Positions 20,752 through 30,349 of a DNA stretch of 64,000 nucleotides are shown here, in pieces. Numbering within the stretch: the first letter of the stretch is position 1; every line of letters begins with the position of its first letter. Source of the DNA: Conchocele bisecta (taxonomy: Eukaryota > Mollusca > Bivalvia > Lucinida > Thyasiridae); NCBI GenBank assembly GCA_029237695.1, contig JAQRGA010000044.1:372001-436000 (forward strand). Direction: 5' to 3'. Made by a program: the position numbers and the translations under genes. The notes under the pieces are model-generated. The model did not search any database, had not been told where the DNA came from, and saw only the letters and a program-made list of their open reading frames with translations.

Positions 20752-23550
20752 TAACAAGAGCTGTAGGAGAACAGCATAGCTCAACTACGAGGGTGTCGAT
20801 GTACACATAGCTTGACAAAGAAGGTGGCTGCGGCCTACATAAAAACCTTAACCAAGGTTGACTAAAAACATTAACCAAGGGAAACTAGAAAATGTGGCTT
20901 GTCGGCACACGAATACATCTGGCAGCCAAAGAAAACGAGGCAATATTTTGATCATAAGCCATAGCCGAGCGTTAAGGTTTCAAACGCATCAAGTCTGTGA
21001 CCTTGACCCTGGGCATAGTCTGATAATCCATGCATACGGTGTAGAAGATAGAGCGGAAGGGAAATTTCAATAGGTTTGACTTTGGACCTTCAACTATGAC
21101 CTTGACCTGGACGAAGGTGCGTGGTTATTGATCGAGACACCTTCTCATCCTGAGAAACATTTGTGCCAAGGCATTTGATAATGCATGCATCGGTGAGAAG
21201 ATGATATAGAGCGGAAGGGAATTTCAATAGGTTTGACCTTTGACCTTCACTGTGACCTTGAGCTTGGACGTAGGTGCGTGGTTATTGATTGCGACACCCT
21301 TCTTCTCATCAGAAACATTTGTGCCAAGGCATTTGATAATGCATGCATCGGTGTAGAAGATATAGAGCGGAAGGGAATTTCAATAGGTTTGACCTTTGAC
21401 CTTCAACTGTGACCTTGAGCTTGGACGTAGGTGCGTGGTTATTGATTGCGACACACCTTCTCATCATGAGAAACATCTGTGCCAAGCCATTTGATAATCC
21501 ATGCATCGGTGTAGAAGATATAGAGCGGAAGGGAATTTCAATAGGTTTGACCTTTGACCTTCAACTGTGACCTTGGACGTAGGTGCGTGGTTAGCAATTT
21601 GATAATCCATGCATCAGTGTAGAAGATATAGAGCGGAAGGGAATTTCAATAGGTTTGACCTTCAACTGTGACCTTGACCTTGGACATAGGTGCATGGTTA
21701 TTGATCGGGACACACCTTCTCATCACGAGAAACATTTGTGCCAAGCCATTTGATAATCCATGCATCGGTGTAGAAGACATAGAGGAAGGGAAGTTCAATA
21801 GGTTTGACCTTTGACCTTCAACAGTGACCTTGACCTTGGACGTAGGTGCGTGGTTATTGATCGCGACACACCTTCTCATCGTGAGAAACATTTGTGCCAA
21901 GCCATTTGGGAATTTCAATATTTTTTTACCTTTGAGCTTCAACTGTGACCTTGACCTTGGATGTAGGTGCGTGGTTATTGATCGCGACACACCTTCTCAT
22001 CCTGAGAAACATTTGTGCCAAGGCATTTGATAATCCATGCATCGGTGTAGAAGATATAGAGCAGAAGGGAATTTCAATAGGTTTGACCTTTGACCTTCAA
22101 CTGTGACTTTGACCTTGGACGTAGGTGCGTGGTTATTGATTGTGACTGATTGATTGATGTACATCCATATGAGAAAAAGTTATCCAAGTATGGTGTCTGT
22201 ATGCACAATAGAATTCCATCTACAAGCTTGACTAAAAACCTTAACCAAGGTTGAGTAAAAACCTTAACCAAGGGGAATTAAGTAAGTAATTTAAGGAACC
22301 AAGGGGAATCAAGTAAGTAATTTAAGGTTAAATGTAGGTCAAGGTAAAATATAGGTCAGGGGTTGTTGATGTACATCACTAGGAGATGAAGTTGTCCAAG
22401 TATGGTTGGTGTAGGGCCATGAGTATTCCATCTACAAGCTTGACTAAAAACCTTAACCAAAGAGAATTAAGTAAGTAATTCAAGAGGAAATGTAGGTCAA
22501 GGTCAAATATAGATCAGGGGTTATTGATGTACATCACTATGAGAAAAGGTTGTCCAATTATGGTGTCTGTATGCACAATAGTATTCCATGTACAAGCTTG
22601 AGTAAAAAGCTTAACCAAGGTCGAGTAAAAACCTTAACCGAGGGGAATTAAGTAAGTAATTCAAGGTTAAATGTAGGTCAAGGTCAAATATAGGTCAGGG
22701 GTTGTTGATGTACATAGTAGATGAAGTTGTCCAAGTATGGTTGGTGTAGGGCTAGGAGTATTCCATCTACAAGCTTGACTAAAAACGTTAACCAAGGGGA
22801 ATTAAGCAATTCAAGAGGAAATGTAGGTCAAGGTCAAATATAGATCAGGGGTTGTTGATGTACATCACTAGGAGATGAAGTTGTCCAAGTATGGTGGGTG
22901 TAGGGCCAGTAGTATTCCATATAGAAGGTTGACTAAAAACCTTAACCAAAAGGAATTAAGTAAGTAATTGAAGAGGAAATGTAGGTGAAGGTCAAATATA
23001 GATCAGGGGTTATTGATGTGCATACCTATGAGAAAACGTTGTCGAAGTATGGTGTCTGGATGCACAATTCAATGTACAAGCTTGAAAAAAACCTTAACCA
23101 AGGTTGACTAAAAACCTTAACCAAGGGGATTTAAGTAAGTAATTCAAGAGGAAATGTAGGTCAAGGTCAAATATAGATCAGGGTTATTGATGTGCATCAC
23201 TAGGAGATGAAGTTGTCCAAGTATGGTGGGTGTAGGGTCCAGTAGTATTGCATATACAAACTTGACTAAAAACCTTAACCAAGGTTGACTAAAAACCTTA
23301 ACCAAGGGGAATTAACCAAGTAATTCAAGAGGAAATGTAGGTCAAGGTCAAATATAGATCAGGGGTTATTGATGTACATCACTAGGAGATGAAGTTGTCC
23401 AAGTATGGTGGGTGTAGGGCCAGTAGTATTCCATATACAAGCTTGACTAAAAACCTTAACCAAGGCGTGACGCCGACGCCGACGCCGGGGTGACAACATA
23501 AGCTCTACTTATTCTTCGAATAGTCTAGTCGAGCTAAAAATGTAGCGACC
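20752..23550 (+). mobile_element. Helentron/HINE-like element with two unrelated tandem cores
   Basis: The left end AACAAGAGCTGTAGGAGAAC is nearly identical to that at 13622. The first core (about 20990-22140) repeats a unit of about 180 bp with ACGTAGGTGCGTGGTTATTG and GATAATCCATGCATCGGTG. The second core (about 22145-23460) is the AAGCTTGACTAAAAACCTTA unit of the 13.6 kb element. The end has GACGCCGACGCCGGGGTGAC, then a hairpin AAGCTCTAC...GTCGAGCT and AAAAA. The long direct frames in it are repeat artefacts. Confidence 0.7.
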
Positions 23551-23724
23551 GTGAAAGTAGACACTGTCTCTGTGATGCGATCAGCGTCATGTCGGAGCTT
23601 TCTTATACACCAATAGTTATCGAATAATAGTAATATGTAAACGCCTAATCATACAGAGTACACCAATCGGATTACCTCGCGATTTTTCGCGGTGTCCGAT
23701 TGAAGGTCTTCGAAGGTCACCAAC

Positions 23725-24006
23725 ATGGCAACTGCCAACCCGGAAATGGGCGACAAGGCGTTCTATGTCCGCGTTTACATTGATTTTACAACGACTAAAA
23801 ACAGTTCGTTCGTGAAAATATTTCACAATCAAAGTATCGGCGACGCCTTGTCGCCCATGCTGGAAGATTTAGACGTAGTGATACGGTCCATCAAGGCTTC
23901 AGCTTCCAACGACATCATCAACGCTTCCTCCCTGGAAGCGGACACACCAGGGCATGTCCTCCAACAGTTTGGGACCCATGTAGTGTTCGCTTCCGTCGAA
24001 CCGTGA
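23725..24006 (+). CDS. Unrecognised 93-codon frame, probable first exon or transposon-borne gene
   Basis: Starts in good context (ACCAACATGG) and runs MATANPEMGDKAFYVRVYID to VVFASVEP, ending at TGA 24004-24006. That stop overlaps a possible donor (ACC|GTGAGG), so it may be exon 1 rather than a whole gene. Composition is protein-like, unlike the low-complexity frames elsewhere. The pattern FYVRVYIDFTT, then SSFVKIFHNQSIGDAL, then LEDLDVVIRSI, then FGTHVVFASV suggests a small alpha/beta fold of ubiquitin-like or RA type; this is a guess from strand and helix pattern only. I do not recognise the family. It lies inside the TTA-flanked element 20606-24349, reading toward its right end, so it may be the element's own accessory protein or a captured host exon. 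It is opposite in strand to the CCDC50-like gene whose intron contains it. Confidence 0.5.
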   Translation: MATANPEMGDKAFYVRVYIDFTTTKNSSFVKIFHNQSIGDALSPMLEDLDVVIRSIKASASNDIINASSLEADTPGHVLQQFGTHVVFASVEP

Positions 24007-24032
24007 GGTTTGTTGGTTGTGAATGTTAACAT

Positions 24033-24150
24033 GTCAAATCGTCCTCAAGTCAAATCGTCCCCTGGTCAAATCGTCCTCTGGTCAAATCATCCTCAAGTCA
24101 AATCGTCCTCAAATTGTTCTATTCCACAGGAAACACCCAAGTTAAATCGT
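24033..24150. repeat. Short tandem GTCAAATCGTCCTC repeat
   Basis: About six imperfect units of 13-16 bp around GTCAAATCGTCCTC, just after the 93-codon frame. Confidence 0.75.
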
Positions 24151-24349
24151 CCTCATTGGGCTATTCAATTGAAAAAAATACCCTTCAATGTGTGGAAGAG
24201 AAACAAATGAAGAGGAGTGGGTGGGGACGTCTGGGCAAAAAATATGAGGGGGTGTGGATGGGAGATGACAAAGGTAATTTTTATTTTTATTTTTTTTCCC
24301 TCCTCCTAAAAAAAAAATCCGTAAACCAACTTAATAAAAACAAAAGGCA

Positions 24350-24548
24350 TTATTTCTCAATAAAAACATTGTTTGACAGCACTTCAGAATCATTTCCAAC
24401 GGAAATGATTCAAACCATGTTGTAAATTATTCTAAAGTGCTGTCAAAGCATGTTGTAAATTATTCTAAAGTGCTGTCAAAGCATGTTTTTGATGATGAAA
24501 ATAGAAAATAAATAGCAGACAACAAAAAATTAAGACGGCTGTGTAAGG
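24350..24548. mobile_element. TTAA MITE family D, right part of the split copy
   Basis: Continues the copy begun at 20549. Includes the inner palindrome AGAATCATTTCCAACGG and TTGTAAATTATTCTAAAGTG twice, with a short internal duplication. The right terminus is decayed (GGCTGTGTAAGGAAC). Confidence 0.75.
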
Positions 24549-24613
24549 AACAAGAACAAATAACAAATTGTTTATTTATACAAAGAGTTTCAGTCCACAT
24601 TCGGGGTTAATGT

Positions 24614-24811
24614 TTAACCCTTACAATGCTGAATTAATTTGTGTCGTCTGCTGAATATTTTTTATTTTCCATTTTTCTCATCAAAAAGTTGGTTTGGCAG
24701 CACTTTAGAATGATTATAAAATGCTGCCAAACCATGTTTTTACCGAGAGAAAAGACAAAATATGAATTAACAGCAGACGACTATTTTCGGTTCCCGCATT
24801 CTAAGGGTTAA
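24614..24811. mobile_element. TTAA MITE, D' subfamily
   Basis: TTAACCCTTACAATGCTGAA at the left and GCATTCTAAGGGTTAA at the right, both with TTAA. The palindrome is degraded to GCAGCACTTTAGAATG and ATAAAATGCTGCC. Confidence 0.8.
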
Positions 24812-24867
24812 TAGCGGTTAGTGGCCTGTGAACAGCTACAAGATTTTATACCAATCTACTAATCCAT

Positions 24868-25119
24868 TTTATCAGGTAACCTGCCCTGCATTGACCGAAT
24901 ACGTACTGACTGATAACATATTGTTGTATCAGGCATTGCCCTAATATAAACATCCGGGTTACAACGAAGTGAAAACTGACGGTCCATTGGTCGGATGACG
25001 TCACGTGACGTTACCGAATGACATCAGTGTAATGACGCAACGTAAACAAGTCATCGTTCTGTCCATAGATAACGACGTCATCTGTGGTAATTTTCGAGCA
25101 TAAAACGTTACCTGATAAA
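24868..25119. mobile_element. 252-bp inverted-repeat element (TTTATCAGGTAAC ends)
   Basis: A perfect 13-bp TIR TTTATCAGGTAAC / GTTACCTGATAAA. The interior includes TGACGTCACGTGACGTTACC. No other copy in the window. Confidence 0.5.
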
Positions 25120-25131
25120 TAGAATACCAGA

Positions 25132-25256
25132 CTAGTGTATTTTGATATCAAGTTTATCAGGCTCGGCTCGGAAACGGTAGGAATTCCTCGGCAAGCCTCG
25201 GAATTCCTACGCGTTTCCTAGCCTTGCCTGATAAACTTGATATCAAAATACACTAG
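25132..25256. mobile_element. Palindromic foldback (CTAGTGTATTTTGATATC arms)
   Basis: CTAGTGTATTTTGATATCAA and GTTTATCAGGC face their exact inverse at 25226-25256, giving about 31-bp perfect arms. The inner part continues as an imperfect palindrome around GGAATTCC. It is single copy here. Confidence 0.65.
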
Positions 25257-25314
25257 CCTCTATTTCCATGGCCCTACAGTATCAACCAGCCTGCAATGGG
25301 TTAACTATAGATTA

Positions 25315-25530
25315 TGTGGCTGTGATTGGAGAAATGGGGCTTATGGGATTTGTCACCAGTGTAGTTCCTGATCACACTCCTGTAACCTGATAATGATCTA
25401 TATTGCTTGTTAGAAGCATGATGAGAGTTTCATTGATGGAATGTTGAACAGTGCAGATCCTGATCGCACAGTCTGATCTCTACACTGGTCACAAAACACA
25501 GAAGCCCCATTTCTCCGATCGCATATGTGT
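25315..25530. repeat. Family F repeat
   Basis: GTGATTGGAGAAATGGGGCT, CCAGTGTAG, TTGCTTGTTAGAAGC and CAGTGCAGATCCTGATCG in family order. A shorter relative is near 26270-26360. Confidence 0.55.
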
Positions 25531-25649
25531 TAGTAATCAAGTGCCCGATACCTGCGCATATACCTCGTTGAGGGGTCGCGACCTTGAAGATGCATCTCCT
25601 CTACACCTTGGTCCAGATCCTCGGAGCTACCTGTGTGTGTATATCGTGA

Positions 25650-26255
25650 TTGATTGATTTATTGCTTGACTGATTGATTCATTAATTTATAGATTCATTT
25701 TATTGACCGACTGATTCATTCATTCACTGATTGATTCATTGATTGATGATTGATTCATTAATTGCCTGACTGATTGATTCATGATTGACGATTGATTCAT
25801 TAATTGCCTGACTGATTGATTCATTAATTGACTGACTGATTCTCGTATTGATTGACCGATTGATACATTAATTGACTGACTGAGTGATCGATTGATTGAC
25901 CGACTGATTTTGTAATTGCCAGACTGATTGATTTATAGATTGACCAATTGATTCATTAATTTACTGACATATCGATGGTCTAGTAACATAAGGTCGTAAC
26001 TGCTATGCTTTAGCATAGCATAGCAGTTACAACCTTATGTTACTAGACCATCAATATTGAATTATTGCTGGACTGATTGTATCATTATTTGACTGATTGA
26101 CTGTCAGATTGATTGATGCATTTATTGACTGACTGACTGATCGACTTATTGCTTGACTGACTTATTGATTGACCCAACTGATTAATTAATTGACCGAGTA
26201 ATTACTTTATTAATTGACTGACTATTTCATTGACTGATGTGGCATTACACCCAAT
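25650..26255. repeat. Degenerate TGATTGAT/TGACTGAT microsatellite, about 600 bp
   Basis: Long imperfect array of ATTGATTGAC-type tetranucleotide units, interrupted by the palindrome at 25974-26053. Confidence 0.85.
25974..26053. mobile_element. 80-bp perfect-arm palindrome inside the microsatellite
   Basis: Arms of about 36 bp: GATGGTCTAGTAACATAAGG ... GCTATGCT against AGCATAGC ... CCTTATGTTACTAGACCATC, with one mismatch. The loop is TTAGCAT. Probably a minimal foldback element that landed in the TGAT array. Confidence 0.7.
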
Positions 26256-26518
26256 CAATAGCCAGATCATTATATGTGGCAGTGACTGACGAAATGAGCC
26301 TTATGGCATATGCAATCAGTGTAGATCCAGATTAGCCTGTGCAACCACATTAATTCTGATTCCAGACACTTTTATTAACAAGAGATTCATAATTTCCTCG
26401 TCTTTTTTGTAGCAGGCATGGTCAAAATGTTACATTTTATAGAATTTCTACAAATTGTATATTATTCACAGTACAGTTGTCAACTGTGTTGCCAGGGAGT
26501 GATACAATGTTCATCTAT

Positions 26519-26602
26519 GTTGCCAGTGGGCGGGACTACACTAACAGGAGTTGCCAGGGGGCGGGACTACACTAACCAGAGTTGCCAGGGGGCGGGACTG
26601 CA
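26519..26602. repeat. 31-bp minisatellite covering a splice donor
   Basis: Three units beginning TTGCCAGNGGGCGGGACTAC at 26519, 26550 and 26581. Read on the minus strand, the first unit (26581-26602) is inside the exon and each unit border carries GTTAGTG, a usable donor. Confidence 0.75.
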
Positions 26603-26739
26603 ATGCGAGCCTCCTCTGTCGTCTGTTGGAGGTCCTTTTCTATCTGCTCTCTCTCCTTCTTCAACTTATGTTGCTTCTTCTTCTCCAGGTATCTCTTGTA
26701 CTTCTCTTTCTCCTTCTCTTGCACAGACTTAGCAAACTC
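26577..26739 (-). CDS. CCDC50: CCDC50-like protein, charged coiled-coil exon
   Basis: Acceptor TTCCTGACAG; starts in phase 0 with EFAKSVQEKEKEKYKRYLEK, then KKQHKLKKEREQIEKDLQQT. It matches by position and type vertebrate CCDC50 [20 protein letters not shown] (from memory). The predicted product is a highly charged coiled coil that begins with another A-x-x-[LIV]-Q-E-K-E helix. The last part (TEEARIAVPPPGNS) is encoded by the first unit of a 31-bp minisatellite. The likely donor is CTG|GTTAGT at 26576, leaving one base; the next copy of the unit would add a TAG stop. That phase does not fit the exon at 8671-8782, so an undetected exon in the 17.8 kb intron or an upstream weak donor (for example CATAA|GTTGAA) must be used. 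Confidence 0.8.
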
Positions 26740-26867
26740 CTGTCAGGAATTTCATTGATTTAGTGTTGTTTCATGACATATGAATACAGTGCAACCTCTC
26801 TACAACAGCCACTCATAGGAAGACGCAAAACTGGCAGTTGCAGAGAGATGGTTGTTGCAGGGAGGTT

Positions 26868-27072
26868 TTTGCTGAATTAAATTTTGTAGTCTGCTGTTTA
26901 TTTATTTTCTTCAATAATTCTCATCAAAAACATGCTTTGGCAACATTTTAGAATCATTTCCAATCATTTCCAATGGAAATGATTGTAAAATGCTGTCAAA
27001 ACATGTTTTTATTGAAAAAGAAGGCAAAAGCAACAGCAGACGACAATTTTCGTGCTCAGCAGTCTAAGGGTT
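26868..27072. mobile_element. TTAA MITE family D/D', left end decayed
   Basis: GCTGAATTAAATTTTGTAGT, AACATGCTTTGGCAAC and the right end CAGTCTAAGGGTTA. The palindrome arm CAATCATTTC is duplicated once. Confidence 0.65.
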
Positions 27073-27362
27073 AGATACAGAAGAAAATAGCGGCTGTTAT
27101 AGAGGGTGTTTGTTGTAGAGAGGTGGCCGTTTAGGGAGGTGTATTTCATTGATTTAGTCTCGTTTCATGGCAGATCACTGTTATGATTGGAGACGAACGT
27201 AACTAGCTGAAGACAGTGGTTTGTTTCTGATGATTGTATTGTCCGAGTGATTTACTATTTAAGAGCAACCTTTCAAAGCAAATCATGTACATGTATGATT
27301 GTATTGCACATTGAAAACAGCTAAATCTTTGTTGTGTATGTTACTCATATATAGCTGGAGCC

Positions 27363-27588
27363 AATTGTCGTCTGCTGTTGCTATTATATCTTGCCTTATT
27401 TCTCAATAAAAAACATGGTTTGACAGCACTTCAGAATCATTTCCAATGGAAATGATTCAGAAGTGCTGTCAAAGCATTTTGTAAATTATTCTAAAGTGTT
27501 GTCAAAGCAGGTTTTTGATGATAAAAATGGAAAATAGAAAATAAACAGCAGACGACAAAATAAAATAAGATAGCGGTCTAAGGGTTAA
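27363..27588. mobile_element. TTAA MITE family D, left end missing
   Basis: From CAATTGTCGTCTGCTGTTGC to GCGGTCTAAGGGTTAA with the full palindrome; the first 25 bp are replaced. Confidence 0.7.
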
Positions 27589-27800
27589 TGTGGGAGGAAA
27601 GTGGAGTACCTCAAGGAACCCCACTTGTCAGGGCTGGCGACCTCCATACTGTCTCCCACATAGTCTCGGATCACATTGGTGCGAAGTGCACTCTTTATCA
27701 AATGCACTAACCACACTAACCGGACAACATGAGTTACATCACATGAATGCATCAACAAAGGCGATTACCAAGTTTGTGAGTTCAACAGCCAGTTAGTTAC

Positions 27801-27852
27801 TTAACCCTTAGACCGCTACACACAACAATTGCCGTCTGCTGTCGCTATTATA
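27801..27852. mobile_element. TTAA MITE family D, left part of a copy split by a 4.18 kb insertion
   Basis: TTAACCCTTAGACCGCTACA to CTATTATA. The copy continues at 32033 with TATTGCCTTATTTCTG and ends at TTAA 32228-32231. Intact relatives read CTATTATATCTTGCCTTATT. Confidence 0.85.
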
Positions 27853-29282
27853 CATTACGCAAACATTGTATTAGCGATCGTACCTCACCATACCCCCGGT
27901 TACCTATGTAAACAGGGGGTATGATGAGGTAGCCGAGTAATAGGTAATGCGGTCAAATAGGTCACGATGCAGTGACTATTTTCAATCAATAACTTATGTT
28001 GTAAGCGATTGTAATGTGTATTTTCAATATTTATATTATTAAAATGTATCATATCGATACCCCTTTAAGTAATATTTGTATATTTTAAATGTATTGATGT
28101 TCTCATGAAGCGCATGAATATAAGTATTAATTAATCCAGCTTATATTGAGGCAAATCACAAAGCCTTAAAACATAGTGCTGGAGTATAAACCATAGTATC
28201 GTATATTATTCATAAGTATATCACTATTAAACATTAATTACAATATGTATGCATATTATTAAAACAGTAGATGCTACCGCTGTTTCGCTATATATGATAT
28301 TTATAACAAAATATTTTTTTTATTCGTCCGCGTACGGATTTCTGTCACACAAAGCGCCATTTTCAGTTCATATTTTGACCTGTGCATATGAACAGGAATA
28401 AGTTTAAACAACGCTCGATTCCGTCCTATTCAAATTTCTCTGCAGAATGTTCAGACTAACTACATAAATAATGCTGCTAAATAAGCGTTATTGGCTGGAA
28501 CATGATCATCACTAAAAAGAAGAAACCACAGTCGTATTATTTAAAAATAAGATTTACCCGAGACCTCATGGGGCCGCCATTAATCCAGTGTAAACAATAG
28601 ACCGTGTGATCCCATTCCCTGAGTAGCCGCTGCTTAGTGAAACGGTGTGCTAATCATGATATTATTTTCCCCAATAATTGGAAACGGTTTGAATTTCTCG
28701 GTAAAAACTACGAAAGTCATACAAAATAACGATGTATATTTAACATAGGATACGCGTAAACGGTATTACTCTCATCGGATCGTCAGTGTCGTCGATAGCG
28801 ATTTAACGTACTGATCTGGTATTAATTTATTGTCAACTTTCAACGCCATTTACAGAATATATGGCTAATTTTGGAAATAAATAACGGCAAATTACGATGA
28901 CGTCTGCTCTGAAATATCTGTCAACTTGCAGACGTAATTTAAGAAATCGATTATATTTTAAGGCTACATCTGTGACTAATTACGAATTTATGTATGGTCT
29001 TTGGCTACACCCGACACATTACACAGATCTAAGTTGTAAATACACGTCGCTTTGTGTGGGGAAAAAAATCGATAATGCGTAGTTGTGTGTGACGAGGTGT
29101 TGATCTGATGACACCACACAGCTGTGACCCTTAGGCAATGTTTTGAAATTGACGTGTCGTTTTGATGTGTGCCGAACACCTCACTGTCGGAGACAACATG
29201 ACAATTAACGATATACTCTCGATTATACACAGATCTATTAGACGGCTGGTTATTTAAAATAAAGAGTAGTTCAGTACACCTT

Positions 29283-29510
29283 CGCCGATATTGTTTTTTA
29301 GAAAATCAGTAATATTTTCCTCCAAATGGTGTTGAAAAGTTGACAAAAATTCTATCACCGTATTTAGTTGTGCCGATATTGTTTTAAAAAATCAGTAATT
29401 TTTTTCCGTAAATGGTGTCGAAAATTTACAAAATATATAGCCGCATTTCTCCGATATTCGTTTAGAAAATCACCAATATTTTCTGTAAATGGTGTTGACA
29501 CAAAATGCAG
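29283..29510. repeat. Three imperfect tandem units (about 85 bp)
   Basis: Each has GCCGATATTGTTTT or CTCCGATATTCGTTT, AGAAAATCANNAATATTTTC and AAATGGTGTTGA. Non-coding. Confidence 0.7.
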
Positions 29511-29969
29511 CGTTCACGCGCAATTCAAAAAATAAAATAAAAAATAATAATTTAATAAATAGACGCCGATGGCTACTGTGTTTGCGGCCAGTGAATTCTG
29601 GTCGTGGTAGCCATAGGCGCAGTTCGAACAGTGTTGTGAGCAGATGGAGGAAAATAATTATTTAAAATTCATAAAAAAATGTTTTCTGTCCGAAAATTAA
29701 TTAATTGTGACAGCCAAAAAAATAGATTTTGGGACAGTAAAACATTATATGGTATAGACAGTACCTCAAACTTAAAAAAAACAGTAACAAACTGTCTGTG
29801 TATATATTACTTAAACTTAAAAAAACAGTAACAAACTGTCTGTGTATATATTTAAAGACAGACACTTTCATTGTTGGTAAGTTTCTATCAATTTATAGGT
29901 ATTTTTTATTAAAATCATAAAATTGTGAAAATATAAAATAATATAAAAATAATATATGGAGAAAAAAAT

Positions 29970-30205
29970 ATATACCACGTCGAGGTTTGAACCTCCGACC
30001 CTTTCGGGTATCGGTAATTAAATCATAGGTATTTTTTATTAAAATCATAAAATTGTGAAAATATTAAAATAACAAAAATAATATATATGGAGAAAAAAAT
30101 ATATACCACGTCGAGGTTTGAACCTCCGACCCTTTCGGGTATCGATAATTAAATCATTGAAGTCGGCGACCTTAACCTCACGACTATTGCGCCATTTACG
30201 ACAAT
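29970..30205 (-). repeat. Duplicated segment with tRNA-like sequence (Ser/Leu-type, minus strand)
   Basis: Two direct copies (about 29958-30020 and 30090-30150) of GGAGAAAAAAATATATACCA and CGTCGAGGTTTGAACC. On the minus strand the longer copy reads TGGCGCAATAGTCG (A-box-like), GAGGTTAAGG, a GACTTCAATGA loop, a long variable part and GGAGGTTCAAACCTCG (B-box-like). It resembles class II tRNA layout but the stems are poor. I read it as a tRNA-derived repeat or pseudogene, not a working tRNA. Confidence 0.45.
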
Positions 30206-30349
30206 CACAGTTATACAGAAGTGCTATCAGTATTACGCAACCATTTGAACGTGATAATTATTAAATTATTTGCAACTCCATCTACAACGATACCGTTACA
30301 GAGATACAGTGCAGTCTCTGTTTTTGTTCCACCGTAGATAACACTTGCA

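Larger units (their letters stand above)
20606..24349. mobile_element. TTA-flanked DNA transposon (PIF/Harbinger-like TSD) holding a nested array element and a 93-codon frame
   Basis: The left end GGCCTTTTTTTTTTATTAAG, followed by TTGGTTTACGGA, matches the inverse of the right end (TCCGTAAACCAACTTAATAA then AAACAAAAGGCA). TTA is present at 20603-20605 and 24350-24352. The host is a family D MITE whose uninterrupted relatives show the empty site. Removing the nested element at 20752-23550 leaves about 945 bp. A 3-bp TTA/TAA duplication is typical of PIF/Harbinger; no transposase is present. Confidence 0.7.

Noticed and set aside
21309..22271. Minus frames with repeated INNHAPTSKVKVTVEGQ-type peptides
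   Set aside because: Translation of the roughly 180-bp tandem core of the Helentron-like element, not conserved protein.
29975..30160. Possible functional tRNA gene
   Set aside because: A- and B-box-like blocks are present but the acceptor and anticodon stems do not pair convincingly and the segment is partly duplicated; better explained as tRNA-derived repeat.
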